In this document: positions 23,377 through 34,527 of the stretch, in pieces
Layout of the letters: every line of letters starts with the position of its first letter
Numbering within the stretch: the first letter of the stretch is position 1
NCBI GenBank assembly: GCA_015680905.1
Contig: CM027377.1
Span: forward strand, 26,312,501 to 26,376,500
Direction: 5' to 3'
DNA length: 64,000 nucleotides
DNA from: Coptis chinensis
Lineage: Eukaryota > Streptophyta > Magnoliopsida > Ranunculales > Ranunculaceae
Position numbers and translations under genes: made by a program
The notes under the pieces: generated by a model
Database searches by the model: none
Told to the model about the DNA's origin: nothing
The model's input: the letters and a program-made list of their open reading frames with translations, nothing else

Positions 23377-23783
23377 GAGCATTTCCAATGGGTGGTGTAA
23401 ACCGTATAGAGTGGAAAATTTACACCCCAAGTGTCAAAAAACTCTATTTAATGGGGATGCTAACCTGTAGGTATAGTAATATACTATTAGTTGATAGAGG
23501 GGGTGGGAAATTCTCTATCTCGCTATCAGTTGATAAATAGCCCGGGCGACACTTGAACAAAAGAAACGTTCGAACGTCACTTGGCGTCCCTATCTATTTC
23601 TAAAGTTACAATTTAAAATTTTTAAACTTGGACGTCACTTGAAGTGACGTCCCTCTTTAAATCAAACTTTTTTACATTTCTCCATTGGGAACAATAGAGA
23701 GTGAATATTTATGGGCTATACAATAATTTACAATTAGAGTTGTAAAATTTTAATGGCATATGGAGGTGTAATTGGAAATGCCA
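23377..23783. mobile_element. Tourist-like (PIF/Harbinger) MITE
   Basis: The left end GAGCATTTCCAAT and the reverse complement of the right end TGGCATTTCCAAT match at 11 of 13 positions. TTA stands directly outside both ends (23374-23376 and 23784-23786), the target duplication of PIF/Harbinger elements. 407 bp, no ORF. GAGCAT(C/T)TCCAA-type ends are common in plant MITEs. Confidence 0.65.
23630..23652. repeat. perfect 23-bp palindrome with two GACGTCA cores
   Basis: The arms GGACGTCACTT and AAGTGACGTCC flank one central base. Each arm holds TGACGTC, the core bound by plant TGA/bZIP factors. It lies in the middle of the Tourist-like MITE. Confidence 0.8.
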
Positions 23784-24640
23784 TTAGTATTCATTTCTTC
23801 ATTTTACAATGTATACTCTAATGGTAAATATAAGCCCATTTTTTTGTGTACCTTCTAGAGGCCCGGCTCATAGCCATTGATAATTCCTTGAGAGAGACAC
23901 AAATAATAATTGTTGCCATTTGAATATTATCTCATGAAAAGGCCTATTTGGAACATTTGAACACGTCAATTTTTGGATTTTAAGAATCATATTGGGCTTG
24001 CGCAAAGTCAACTGAGGACAATATATTAGATTGAAAATCCATTTATATATTATGAGTACTTGATAATGTTATTGTTTACTTCCTTATAGTCATTATAATA
24101 CCTAATGCTTACACTGATCTCCCTTTCCCTTCTAAGATTTGTTCTTACGTTTGAAACATGTGCTGAGCCATTGATGTGGTTCGCAATCCTTTACCATCAC
24201 TCGCTAGGTCAATACATGTAACCACATACTCTCCAATATTGTTCGTCCTTCTTACAGTACACAACCAAATGTTCATGCAAATTTTTGTGGAGAAGTTTTT
24301 GGAGGTATATAATTCAGTTAATTATGGGTTGCTCATATAGGGTTATATGTTTATTTGTTGAATTAGCACTTTTATCAGTTTATCCTGCATACCATGGGTG
24401 ATGATGAAATGCAGCTCACACCCCTGCTTCCTAACCTGTTATGCTAAACCTCCCTCATGGCGGCCCAACCCACTTAACCTCCCTATTTTTAAACCCCAAC
24501 CCCTCCCCCCCTTTAAATAAACTTCCTGTTTTTCTAAAACTAATGAATCTCGGTCTATTTTTTTATTTCCAAACAAAATTTATTTCCTTTTTTACCCTTT
24601 CTCTTTTCAGCAAACTATTTGTTCGTTTTTGGGTTTATTC

Positions 24641-24889
24641 TCAATATTTTTTACCGGCAACAAGGGCGAAGAACACACCGATTTCAACCTTAAATTTTTC
24701 TATGCTCCTGTCAATTTGTTGCATTAACGAATCAAAAGCGAGTTGAGTTTCTGTGTCATGAGAATAACGAACCACAGATTTGATTGCTTTTAAAAGACGT
24801 GGGTCAACTTCTGGTGATATTGAATTCGTTGCCTTCTCAATTAGTGTTAACACTTTCCCTTCTCCTTCTCTTTCTCTCTCCCCCATCAT
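24641..24889 (-). pseudogene. N-terminal piece of a UVSSA-like (ENTH/VHS-type) gene
   Basis: The translation from the ATG at 24889 reads MMGEREREGEGKV, then IEKATNSISPEVDPRLLKAI and VVRYSHDTETQLAFDSLMQQ. From memory this resembles the start of the plant homologues of UV-stimulated scaffold protein A (a transcription-coupled repair factor). The likeness stops after about residue 55; the remaining 27 residues look unrelated and end in a stop. The start codon abuts the glutaredoxin-like piece on the other strand. A real UVSSA is several hundred residues long, so this is a fragment. The family assignment needs a search. Confidence 0.5.
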
Positions 24890-24899
24890 TCAAATCTCA

Positions 24900-26475
24900 A
24901 CTACATGGTCAGTTCTTGAATGAGTTGAGGGAGATGTTGGGTGAAATGGTAAGTGTCCCTAGGCTATTTATTAAAGGGAGGTACATAGGAGGTAGGGGTG
25001 GGAATTTGGCCCTAACGACCCTAACCCGGCCCTGACCGACCCGACCCTAAGCCCTATAAAACCCTCACAACTAAAGCCCTCACAGAGTTTAGGGACGGGC
25101 CGGCCCGTCCCTAATGCCTTCTAGGGCAGGGCTAGGGCTAAGATTCTAAAACATAGGCCCGACCCTAACCAAGCCCTAACCGGCCCTGTTTCACACTTTC
25201 ACTATAAATACACATACCATAATTGTCGAACTCTTTGTTAAATATTTTCAATTAAAATAACATTATCCTTTGTAATTTATCACTTACACCCAAGGGTACT
25301 TCCAATAACTTGTCTTATATAACAAAAACTTGTCAACTAAACAGCCATGAAGAACAATGAGCACTAGCTTAATAAAAAATAAGACTTTATTCCTTTGATC
25401 ATCAAGTCAAAGTCCATAACTTATTATTCTCAATTTCTTTTCTCACTTATTTCTTATAAATTATATTTTTATTCACATCCAAGCCAAGTCTAAAACTAAA
25501 GATTTCCTTCCACACCATTAAAGCAAAATACAGAGCAGACATTTGTAACATAGAAACAAAAAAACAACCTTTGTCAGAAAAATGACATTTGTAATCTCAA
25601 ACCTTTCTCCATCACTTGTTCAAAAGCCAATATTTTCATTTCCATATACAAAGCTTGAATCACTTTTAAATTAGAAGAAAGGTAATATTATATTTGTTTG
25701 AATCTATTATAGAAATAATTTATGATATTACAAATAGTTTAACAACTTCCATGACCCTTAACCAAAACTATTATGTTTCTTCTTTATATCTATTACTTCT
25801 TCCTTTAAAATGATAATATAATTATTTGTCTATGTATTTCAATTTAAAATGTAATTTTAGTAAGGTTTGAATACAAGGAAGAACAAATTCGAACTCTCGA
25901 TGTACTTCGGTTTATTAGATTGTGGATGTGCATTTTAAAATTTTGGACTTATATAAGATTATTACTAGATTGGTTGGACTTTGAGTTTGTAGATTATTGT
26001 ACATTTTTGTAATATAAATGAGTTTTAAAACTGATGTAGTAAAAAAAAAGAAAATATATAGGCCCGGCCCTAAAGCCTTTAAAGAGGGCTTAGGGTAGGG
26101 TAAGGGCTTGAGGTTTAGACTTGTGACCCGGCCCTATGCTGACTTTAGGGCCGGGCCGACCCGGCCCTAATATTTGAAGGGCTTTAAATGTTTAGGGCCG
26201 GGCTAGCCCGACCCGGCCCATTGCCCACCCTAATAGGAGGTGTGGATGAGGCGATTGAGCTGAATGAATTGGGTAGACTCAATAAACTACTCAACGCAGT
26301 TGGCAGGAGTAGAGAACCTAGGAGTGGTGTCTGTGAGGGCTGTGGAGGATCTAGGTTTGTTCCATGTTTGGAATGTGTATGAAGTTGTAAGGTATTGATC
26401 GTGGATAATAAAGAACGATGTGCTCAATGCAACGAAAATGGGCTAGTATAGTGCCCTATTTGTCATTGATGGTTG
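24900..26475 (+). pseudogene. glutaredoxin-like gene, 3' part, split by an hAT element
   Basis: Before the insertion the frame reads FLNELREMLGE, then SVPRLFIKGRYIGG. After it, GGVDEAIELNELGRLNKLL and CEGCGGSRFVPCLEC, then CAQCNENGLV and CPICH. This is the C-terminal half of the plant glutaredoxin-like family in which a GRX fold is followed by a Cys-rich zinc-like tail (CxxC pairs). The N-terminal half with the active-site cysteine is missing. Two in-frame stops interrupt the Cys-rich tail (TGA at about 26380 and TAG at about 26448), and the hAT element at 24993-26232 separates the halves. The absence of introns is normal for this family, so it need not be a retrocopy. Confidence 0.85.
24993..26232. 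mobile_element. non-autonomous hAT-type element with 8-bp target duplication
   Basis: The target duplication ATAGGAGG is perfect at 24985-24992 and 26233-26240. The ends are TAGGGGTGGG and, reverse complemented, TAGGGTGGGCAA, the usual plant hAT form. G/C-rich subterminal blocks carry many GGCCCGGCCC and GGCCCTAA-type repeats in both orientations. The middle is A/T-rich with no transposase. It disrupts the glutaredoxin-like coding sequence, and removing one duplication restores the reading RYIGGVDE, which confirms the borders. Confidence 0.92.
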
Positions 26476-27067
26476 AGTTTTCACATGTTCTTGAGTAAGA
26501 AACAAACTAAATTGTAAAGTTTAGTTGAGTAATATTTTGTTTTCAATGATGATTGATGTGTCACAAATTCACAATGCCAAATTCATAAGGTATACATTAT
26601 GTTGATATTGGTTGTAAATCGATATACAAAGAAAATGAAGAGTTTTACTATCTAGCTAGTTTGTTGAAATATTCATAATTCCTATGTTATAACTTCTAAA
26701 TCGTTGTAAACATTGAGTGTCAACATACTGATACTTGTGGAACTGAATATATGAAATATGCTAGTGTGTGACCAGACAAAAAACGGAAGCACAACATAGG
26801 TGCTGCAAGAGGTAGGAAGAAGAACAAGCGCCTTTGCTATGACCACCGCAATCCAAGAGTGGGCTCCATTTCTACGACATGCTCTGCACCGATTCATTGA
26901 TTCAACGATTCAATTTATTGAATATTTTTCTTTTTCTTTTTTCTTTTTTCTTCTTATGTTGGATGTCGATGAACTTTCATTTTTTTTCTTGTTTGAATTT
27001 TACATTTTGATGTTATATAGACACATTTGTAAAACTATATTTACAGCCACTAAATTTTCATAAACAT

Positions 27068-27445
27068 TTTTTTGACATTTGAGTTCTGGTAGGTGATACG
27101 GGTTATGAAGATATGAATTTACATAGGAAAATATGAGTTGACATATGCAAATATGAATTTACATATGTGAATACAAATTTACATATGTAAATATGAAATT
27201 TCATAGACATTTTTTTTGACATCTAACAAGTGACACAGGTTATGTAAATATGAATACAGATATGAAAATATTAATTTGCATATGTAAACATGCATTTTCA
27301 TATGTAAATATGAATTTACATATACACATTGATTTTCACATACGTTTTTTTTTCTGTCATCTGACTGGTGACATAGGCTATGAAATGTGAATTTACATAT
27401 GCAAATATGAATTTTAATAAACTGTTTTCTGACATAGCTATGAAA
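27068..27445. repeat. tandem array of about 138-bp A/T-rich units
   Basis: The landmark 'tttttgacat..(ga)..ggtgaca(t/c)ggttatg' occurs near 27068, 27208 and 27344, about 137-140 bases apart, with a partial copy near 27425. Each unit contains several 18-20 base sub-repeats of 'aatatgaatttacatatg'. No relation to the 138-bp array at 6.8-7.7 kb was seen. Confidence 0.75.
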
Positions 27446-27485
27446 ATTTGACAAACTAACAAACTCATCAGACTCATTTCTTGCA

Positions 27486-27605
27486 TTACATCCAGAATTC
27501 AAAGATAGTATCCAAAAGTTACATCCGGAATTCAAAGACAAACTGACATTACATGAAAGATCAAAGATTTACGTCCATAATTCAAACAAAATTAGTATCC
27601 CAAAG
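27486..27605. repeat. three short direct repeats
   Basis: Copies of 'ttac(a/g)tcc-n-aattcaaa' start at 27486, 27519 and 27569; the first and third also share 'agtatcc(c/a)aaa'. Origin unknown. Confidence 0.55.
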
Positions 27606-28249
27606 TGATCCACCAATAAAACATAACACATCATTTCATGATCTTCTTTCAATTCTTTGGTATGTTACAGCTACGTCAGATGGAGCTAAGGGCACCAACT
27701 TATTTCCAATCTTGAACTTATGCTTCTCCTTGCACCAACTGCCTAACAACTTTATTATGAGGCCATGTTAATTCCAATTTACATATGCAGATACCAATTA
27801 TTACTAGATCTATGACTTCTAGTGACTTTACTCTTGATGCCTCACTACCAACTTTCTTCTTTCTTTCTTTTTTAGAATTCGAACATTGCTTCCTTTTAGC
27901 TTGTTTCTCTCCTTCGATCATTTCGTCAACGTTGTTGAGCGAAGCTTGAAGAATAGTTTTAGATTTTTTCTTCATTTTTTTGGGGTTTTGTTAATTTTGA
28001 GTTTTAGATCTGAAAACCTGGGTTGGAATGGTTAGAATGATTGTTAATTTTGAGTTTTAGATTTGAAAAAGTAAAAAGTCTAGTTAGGTTGGGTTTTGTG
28101 TTCAAGTATGAAAGTAAAGAGAGAAAGAGTTAGGATAATTTTTCAGGGGTATTTTTGTCAGTTTATTTTGTTTTAGAAAAGAGGGGTGTTTCGTGAGTTG
28201 ATCTAATTAGAGTACCGATTTTTGTAGCAGGGAGATTAAACCCAAATTC

Positions 28250-29460
28250 TGGATGAATTATTAAAATTGAAAATAATGTTGATTGGTTCTTTCAGGTCAT
28301 TCATTAATCATCGCACATGAACACATTATGGAACCTGTAAATTTTTAAAGGCAATGACAGTAGCGTGAAATTGAATATTGGCAAAAGTGATTCTCACTTT
28401 AAACTGCCTAGAGATTTTTCAAGGTAGTAAAATACTTTAGAGTATGTAACTATTGATTTTCCTCGCTTTCATTTTTTTAGGTATTTTTCAGAAATTATTT
28501 GGCAATAATTGAGGTGGTCTTGAATATGGACAAGGCAAGGTACAATATGTATTGTCATGTGTTTTTATCATTCATTTGTTTATTTTTATGGGATCATAGG
28601 GTGTGGCCTCGAATATTATGGTTACTTGCATGAAACACAATGTTCCTTTTCATATTGGTAATGTTAAGTTGCTCCTTGAATTGATCATAGTTTTATGTGG
28701 CTCACCAATCACACCCAGTGCAATCCCAAATCCCAAGTAATTATATTCTTCGTGACTACTCTATGATTTACTTTAGAGAGTTTCAATCTCGAGATGATGA
28801 TTTATTATTCAATCCTTGATCCCACCTACCGTATGTATTTTCAGTTGGTATATTCTCCTATAATTTTAACCACCAATTTGTGAGTCTGTGCTATATGGTA
28901 AAGGGTCATCCATTTGGCCAATTTGTGAGCCTTGCAATTGTAGCTGTTTGAAATATTTGAAGGTATATAAGAGCTGCTCCGTGAGCCTTGACTGTCTGTG
29001 TATTATCTTAGCATTCTATGGAATTTTTATAGCTGAACGGTCAGTAATAAGCACCTTCTTAGTGGATTTTTAGTATAATAGACATCATTACTACTAGAAT
29101 TTTTGAAAAATTCTACGTATGTGTCAATGAATTTATTTTAATTTGTGTATTATCTTGGGTATTCTCTTCTTTTTAATTCCTTCATTATACTGCTTTAGTG
29201 GTTTTTAATCAGCATCTATCACGAGACTAATAAGTATTAATATACAAGATATTACTGCTGCGTCCAAAGCTGGGAATTCTTCATAAGAACAAGCCTGCTC
29301 AGCTGGAGTTCTTCACCTCATGTTTATTTGTTTTTTTTGTTTAAGTTCTTCATCTCATGGAGCACATTTGGAAAGCTAAAACTTATCAGTTTTGGAAGAC
29401 ATTTCTGTTCAAGCTAAGCTTTTATTATTGATAGTAATAATGATATGTGAATCATAGGTC
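28250..29460. other. non-coding stretch, nothing recognised
   Basis: A/T-rich sequence without convincing ORFs. Just upstream (27989 and 28042) 'gttaattttgagttttagat' is repeated 53 bases apart. Confidence 0.5.
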
Positions 29461-29481
29461 GATTAGCTCATAAGAGGAGAT

Positions 29482-29930
29482 TTGCAGGGATCTTTGTATG
29501 GTTTTGGTATAACAGGTCGAATTGGGATGCATCAAAGAACAATGGAGCTTTCTTTGCATCCGCCTGAACAAATTGAAATCAATGTTCTAGGTAACCCAGG
29601 TCGGGGAGGTGCTAGGATAGTATGCATAGATCATGATGCTAACTTAATTGGTATCATGGCAGGGGACTAGCTATAATAATTGATTTTGAGGCATAATACA
29701 ACATAATGACATTAGCAATTGTGATTGCAGCTAGCAAGAATTGGAACATAAAATGGTTTGAAAGTGACTCCGATGCTGTGGTACTTGCTTCTAACAAGAG
29801 GCCAATGCCTGGGAAGTTCAGAGCAAGGTGGGAAGGAGCTTCAACTCAGATTACAGAATGGAGACTCACATTGACATGGAGAATTAATTTTGTAGTTGAT
29901 GCGCCGCAAAGGATGCCTCAAATTTGACAT
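29482..29930 (+). pseudogene. RNase H-domain relic, probably from a LINE
   Basis: The pieces LGNPGRGGARIVCIDHDANL and, after a short damaged gap with several stops (about 29668-29705), WFESDSDAVVLASNK and WRLTLTWRINFVVDAP match the order of the plant LINE-type RNase H (GNPGxxGxGxVxRD, then xExDS). The catalytic DG at the start is replaced (IEINVLG). No RT lies upstream within 1 kb. Could also be a piece of a domesticated RNase H-like gene. Confidence 0.55.
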
Positions 29931-30625
29931 TGGGCTCAGTTTTTACAGTTTTAAAGTGGCCGATCATACTAAAGGTTTTTATTATGTACTCTTCTTAGTA
30001 GGCTATGCTTCAGATTAGATTTAAAGAGCTTGGCCTCCATTCCTATAAATTGATGGTACCAATTTTATTGTTATTATTTATAATATTTCTCACATTACTT
30101 GCACAAGAAACATTTTCTTAAAGAGTGATTTTCTAGCTGCTTTCGTTTCTTTTGATTATATTCAACTCTATCACCATCTTAGCTTCAAGAATAGTTTTGT
30201 AATTGTTTGATTTCCAATTAGGCAATTACCTATGTTTACCCTCTCCAAGGTTTACCTACTTATTACAAATGCTTTCGATGAATTAGTGACATAATTTATA
30301 AAAATAAACTAATACGCATCACTAAATAAGTTGTTGTTTAGTACATTAAATTCCATTTTCAAAGTAGACTTCATTTCAAATTTTGTTTTCCATTAGAAAT
30401 AAGACACGTGTGATTTTATATCACACTGTCGAGAAAGCACATATACTAAATAGTGAGTTGTAAAGGTTATGTTTGGTTAACCTTACAAATGTAGGCAGTT
30501 TATGGGGGAGATGGTGTTTGGAGTTGGATTTGACCGAGTTCGTTTGGACGAACTGCCTCCGTATCAAGTTCTTTCTGCTGGGGGGAGACTTGAATTAGGT
30601 CAGACGTAGTTAGAGCAAGAACAGA

Positions 30626-32458
30626 GTGGATGGGCTGTTAGAGCAAGAACAGAGTTTTTGGAGGCAGAAATCGAGATCGAAATGGGATAATGACTTCGAT
30701 AGAAGTACCAAATACTTTCATGCACAACCCAATCTCAAAAGAAGTAAATTAGTGATCATTGAGATGAGGAATAATGAAGGGATCACTATGGATTCTCAAG
30801 AAGAGATTGGAGAATTCTTACTCAGGCACTATTCGGAGAAATTCAAAAGAGTCGAGCATGACATTGACTGGGACCTTATTCACACTATGCCTCATATTAT
30901 CTCGGAAGCAGATAATGTAGCTCTGACAGCACTACCAACAGCTCAAGAAATAAAGGCAGTAGTTTTTCTTCTAAATGCGGATAGTTCTCCAGGGCCAGGT
31001 GGTTTCACTGGGTTTTTCTTCCATCACTGCTGGGACATAGTGGAATATGATGTAGTAAGGGCGATAAGGTATTTCTTCAGGAGGTCTAGTTTGCCCTTTG
31101 GTTTTAATTCTAACTTCATAGTCTTAATTCCAAAGGAAAGAAATGCAAATCAGGTGAGCAAATACAGACCAATATGCCTCTCAAATTTCGTCTACAAGGT
31201 GATCACGAAGATTCTTGCTTCTAGATTAAGTCCACTAGCTGAACGGATTATCAGCAAGGAGCAGTATGGATTCATCCCGAATAGAAACTCACAACAATCC
31301 ATTGGTTTAGCCTCGGAGTTAATCAATGAGCTGAAAGCTCCCAGACGTGGAGGAAGCATAGCCATAAAGATTGACATTTCTCAAGCTTTCGACACTATGG
31401 ATTGGGAATTCTTATGGGCTGTACTCCAGCAATTGGGATTCAGTGGGACATGGATACAGTGGATTAAAGGTGCATTCACAACCAATTCTCTATCTATCAT
31501 GCTAAATGGTGGCCCCCAAGGTCACTTTACAGCACAACGAGGTCTCAAGCAAGGTGACCCCCTCTCTCCCTTGTTATTTGCGTTGGCTGAGGACTGCTTG
31601 AGCAGAAATATCAGCCATATGGTCAGGGAAAAGAAGATTCTGCCAATGGTGGTGAATGTGAAATACTCTAGTCCGTCTCATCTTATGTTTGCGGATGATG
31701 TGTTCATTTTCAGCAATGCTAACTTAAGAAGCATCAAGAATCTGGTTAAGATTTTGAACAAGTATCAGGATTCCTCTGGGCAGCTCGTAAACAAGGACAA
31801 ATGCAAGATCTTTCTCAATCCTATGAACAATAGAAGAAAGAACCTAATCAAGGGGAGTCTGAACATGAATGAAGGTACCCTTCCAGAAAAATATCTAGGG
31901 GTTCCTCTCATCATTGGGAAAGTAACCAAGGTGGCTCTAACTCCTTTGATCGACAAAATCAGAACAAGAGCCTCAGGGTGGGCTGGGAAGATGCTATCAT
32001 TCCAAGGAAGGGTGGTGCTAGCAAGGCATGTCCTTAACAGTATCCCTGTCCACAACATGACCATTTACAAATGGCCAAAAGCAGTGGTAAAAGAATGTGA
32101 AACAATTATCAGGAACTTTATCTGGAGTGGCAACCCAGCGAAGAGGAAGGCTATCACCGTATCTTTGGAGAAATCATGCAAACCAACAGAGGAGGGAGGA
32201 CTAGGAATAAGGAGGCTCAAATATATCAATCTATCCATGCTTATGAAACAAGCTTGGATTTTATTAACTGAAGAAGGAGATTGGCCAGAATTCATGAGAG
32301 GTAAATACATTAACCGAACTGGAGGTTGGTCCAACTACAAAACTTCAACAGTTTGGACGGGTATTAATTGGGCGCTCAATGAAATGGCACCTCTACATGG
32401 CTGGAATGTTGGAAATAGAGAGGCAATAAATATCTGGAGGGAGAATTGGCTGTTGTAA
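30626..32458 (+). pseudogene. LINE ORF2: reverse transcriptase part
   Basis: 610 residues open without a stop. Visible motifs are FWRQKSRSKW and TKYFHAQ at the N-terminal side, LIPKERNANQVSKYRPICLS, YGFIPNRNSQQSI, IKIDISQAFDTMDWEFL (first catalytic Asp), QRGLKQGDPLSPLLFALAED and MFADDVFIFS, the ADD pair of the catalytic site. YLGVPLIIGK and ASGWAGKMLSFQGRV follow. This is a typical plant L1-clade ORF2 with no visible damage to the RT core. A TAA at 32456 ends the frame early; the downstream domain continues in the same frame. Confidence 0.93.
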
Positions 32459-33119
32459 AAACCCATATGCGATTTTTTTCAGGAGGAAAGGAAAGAGATT
32501 CTAAAGTATCAGGCTAGACTTAGTGAATGCATTCAGGGGGATAGATGGGCTTTCTCCATTGAAATGACGCAAGTTCTTCATCACCTGGGAATTGATATTT
32601 CTAAGCTACCACAGCCGGATAGTTCAAAAGAGGACTCAAGAGTTTGGATGGCTTCTACAACTGGGAAGTTTACAGTGGCAGCGGCACATGAGGCAATCAG
32701 AACAAAGGCACCACAGCCAGCATGGAGTGAATTTATTTGGAGCTCCAAAGTACTTCCACGAACACAAGGTATTGTGTAGAAACTAGCACATGGGGTGGCA
32801 AGAACTGATGATCAGCTACAGAAAAGGAAAACCCACCTCGCATCTCGATGCTGTCTATGCAGAAATCAAGAGGAAACTCTAGATCATGTTCTCTTTCACT
32901 ACCCATTCGCCAAGAGGGTTTGGAAGTATGCACAGCAGATTTTCCACATTCAGCGAGAGATGGAGTCATTTTCAGATGTGCGACAACAGAGCAAACATTA
33001 CAGCTCACTCATCTTGGACATGTGGAAAGCGTGTTCATTGACGATCATGGTAAGTTTGTGGAAAAATAGAAACAAAGTCATGTACGATAACAGAGTTTCA
33101 AGCTATCCACAAGTGTGAT
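32459..33119 (+). pseudogene. LINE ORF2: zinc-finger (zf-RVT) part
   Basis: Same frame as the RT after the stop at 32456. WMASTTGKFTVAAAHEAI and FIWSSKVLPR are the usual start of the zf-RVT domain. A further stop (TAG at 32777) lies before KLAHGVARTDDQL. RCCLCRNQEETLDHVLFHYP carries the C-C-H-H zinc-binding pattern. Another TGA (33117) ends this frame. Confidence 0.85.
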
Positions 33120-33169
33120 TCCTCGTCAGGAGAGCGATCATAAGAGCTCATCATAAGTCCTCGGGACAT

Positions 33170-33744
33170 ATGGAGAATTCGGTACATGATCTCCAGATTC
33201 TCAGACACTTCAAGCTCCGAAGACAAAAATTCAAGAGCCCTAAAAATCTTGAATGTTTTGGCTCTTACCCGGGTATACTCAAGATAAATAATCTTGGGTG
33301 CTCGAGGGGAAACCCGGGACGGTCGGGGATGGGGGTTTGTGTTCCAAAACTACAAAGGAGAATTTCGGGAGCATTTGGCCGGAGGAATGGGGTACGCCCA
33401 CAAATTACATGGCAGAAACAATGGCAATTGTGCAGACCATTAAGCAAGCGCTCGAACTGGGATGGAGATATATTTGGGTGGAATGCGACTCCTCATCAGT
33501 TGTTCACACCTTCCAGAATAACAAAATGCATTGGAGAGTGAAGGAAATATGGAAATCTCTTATAGGACAGGCAGAATGGATAAATGTCACTCCATCATGG
33601 AGAGAGACTAATTTGGGAGAAGACAGCTGTGCCAAACAGGGGGCAGCTCTATCTCAGGGAGATAGTATATGGTGGGAATCTAGACCCTCTTTCATGAAAA
33701 ATTTGGAGAACTACTATACTACCTATTTTCGTTTTGTTAACTAG
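33170..33744 (+). pseudogene. LINE ORF2: C-terminal RNase H
   Basis: NNLGCSRGNPGRSGMGVCVP opens the RNase H fold in the same frame as the upstream parts. Near 33340-33350 the frame shifts by one, after which NYMAETMAIVQTIKQALELG, IWVECDSSSVVHTF and WRETNLGEDSCAKQGAAL complete it. The DG of the first catalytic site reads NLG here. The stop at 33742-33744 is followed by about 110 bases of 3' UTR and the poly(A). Confidence 0.85.
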
Positions 33745-34236
33745 ATAACCATATTCTAGTAATGACCTTGTATTCCTTTTTCTATTTCTGTCTTGTTACT
33801 TTGGATTCCATGTAACTCTTATTCTTTTATTAATCAATTACCTTTAGCCAAAAAAAAAGGTCAGACGTAGTTCCTCCTCTTCTTTATATAGGCAAAGATG
33901 CCCGCGCTTCCTCCTCTCCAGCGTTCGGTCATGTTCTGGACTTGATGACATTTAATGAGTCATTAAGGCGTCCTACGGTGGAGTAATGGTGTGCGCATCT
34001 GAAACTCTGGTCTTGAAGATACCAGCTGTGGCATACGTTACTAGTCGTTGTGGCGATGGCTTATGTTGGCGTTCTGGACTCTTAACGTTCTGGACGTGGA
34101 CGTTCTGGGTGATGATGAGGTCGCTTGACCTGTATGAACTGATCATCAATGACCTGGACGTGTGGATGAGTGTGATCGTCCTGGTGTGCTGGACATGTGG
34201 ATAATATTTAATGGAAGTGTATATTACTCCCTCACA

Positions 34237-34250
34237 TAGCCCCCTCTCAA
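34237..34250 (-). promoter_or_regulatory. polypurine tract of element 2
   Basis: On the minus strand GAGAGGGGGCTA lies directly against the 3' LTR. Nearly the same as in element 1. Confidence 0.78.
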
Positions 34251-34527
34251 CAGGTCATTAAGTACTGGATATCAATCTAGTGAGAGATTTAAGTTGGCAC
34301 GTGGATGGCACGTGGGACGATTGATTTGAAGGGTCGCAAGCTAACCGCCTCATTTTGTGGAGCAACGTGGCACGTTAGGGTTGAATAACATGATTGTGTT
34401 TCTTTGGGAAATGGACCGGTGGCTTGCAATATACGCTTGGAGAACTGAGGAAGTTAAGGTTATTTTCTACCATTTTCCTTTGCGCTATAGTTACTTGTTG
34501 TTGTGAACTTGTATTAGAAGAGGAAGT

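Larger units (their letters stand above)
30612..33858 (+). mobile_element. 5'-truncated L1-type LINE inserted in the LTR of element 2
   Basis: Target duplication AGGTCAGACGTAGTT at 30597-30611 and 33858-33872 (the first A may be shared with the tail). A short poly(A) (8-9 A) ends it on the plus strand. ORF1 and the endonuclease domain are missing; the copy begins just before the RT. At its 5' end the 17 bases TTAGAGCAAGAACAGAG occur twice, 28 bases apart (30610-30626 and 30638-30654), a junction duplication. It is younger than element 2 because it lies within its LTR. Confidence 0.93.
30459..34236 (-). repeat. 3' LTR of element 2, split by a LINE
   Basis: LTR sequence occupies 30459-30611 and 33873-34236. 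Together these parts equal the right LTR in length (517). The minus-strand TATA box TATATAAAG lies near 33884-33893. Confidence 0.92.

Noticed and set aside
24441-24746. 101-residue plus-strand ORF
   Set aside because: Opposite to the UVSSA-like piece; composition follows C/T-rich DNA, no family features.
26682-27063. ORFs on both strands near 26.7-27.0 kb
   Set aside because: No conserved motif; one includes an A/T-rich low-complexity tail.
27718-27975. Lys-rich 85-residue minus-strand ORF
   Set aside because: Basic low-complexity start (MKKKSKT), no recognised domain, no neighbours supporting it. Possibly a transposon remnant, but unsupported.
24430-28250. A complete Pack-MULE with terminal inverted repeats
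   Set aside because: Similar words occur near both ends (taaacctccct / gtttaatctccct), but they are short and degenerate and no 9-bp duplication was found.
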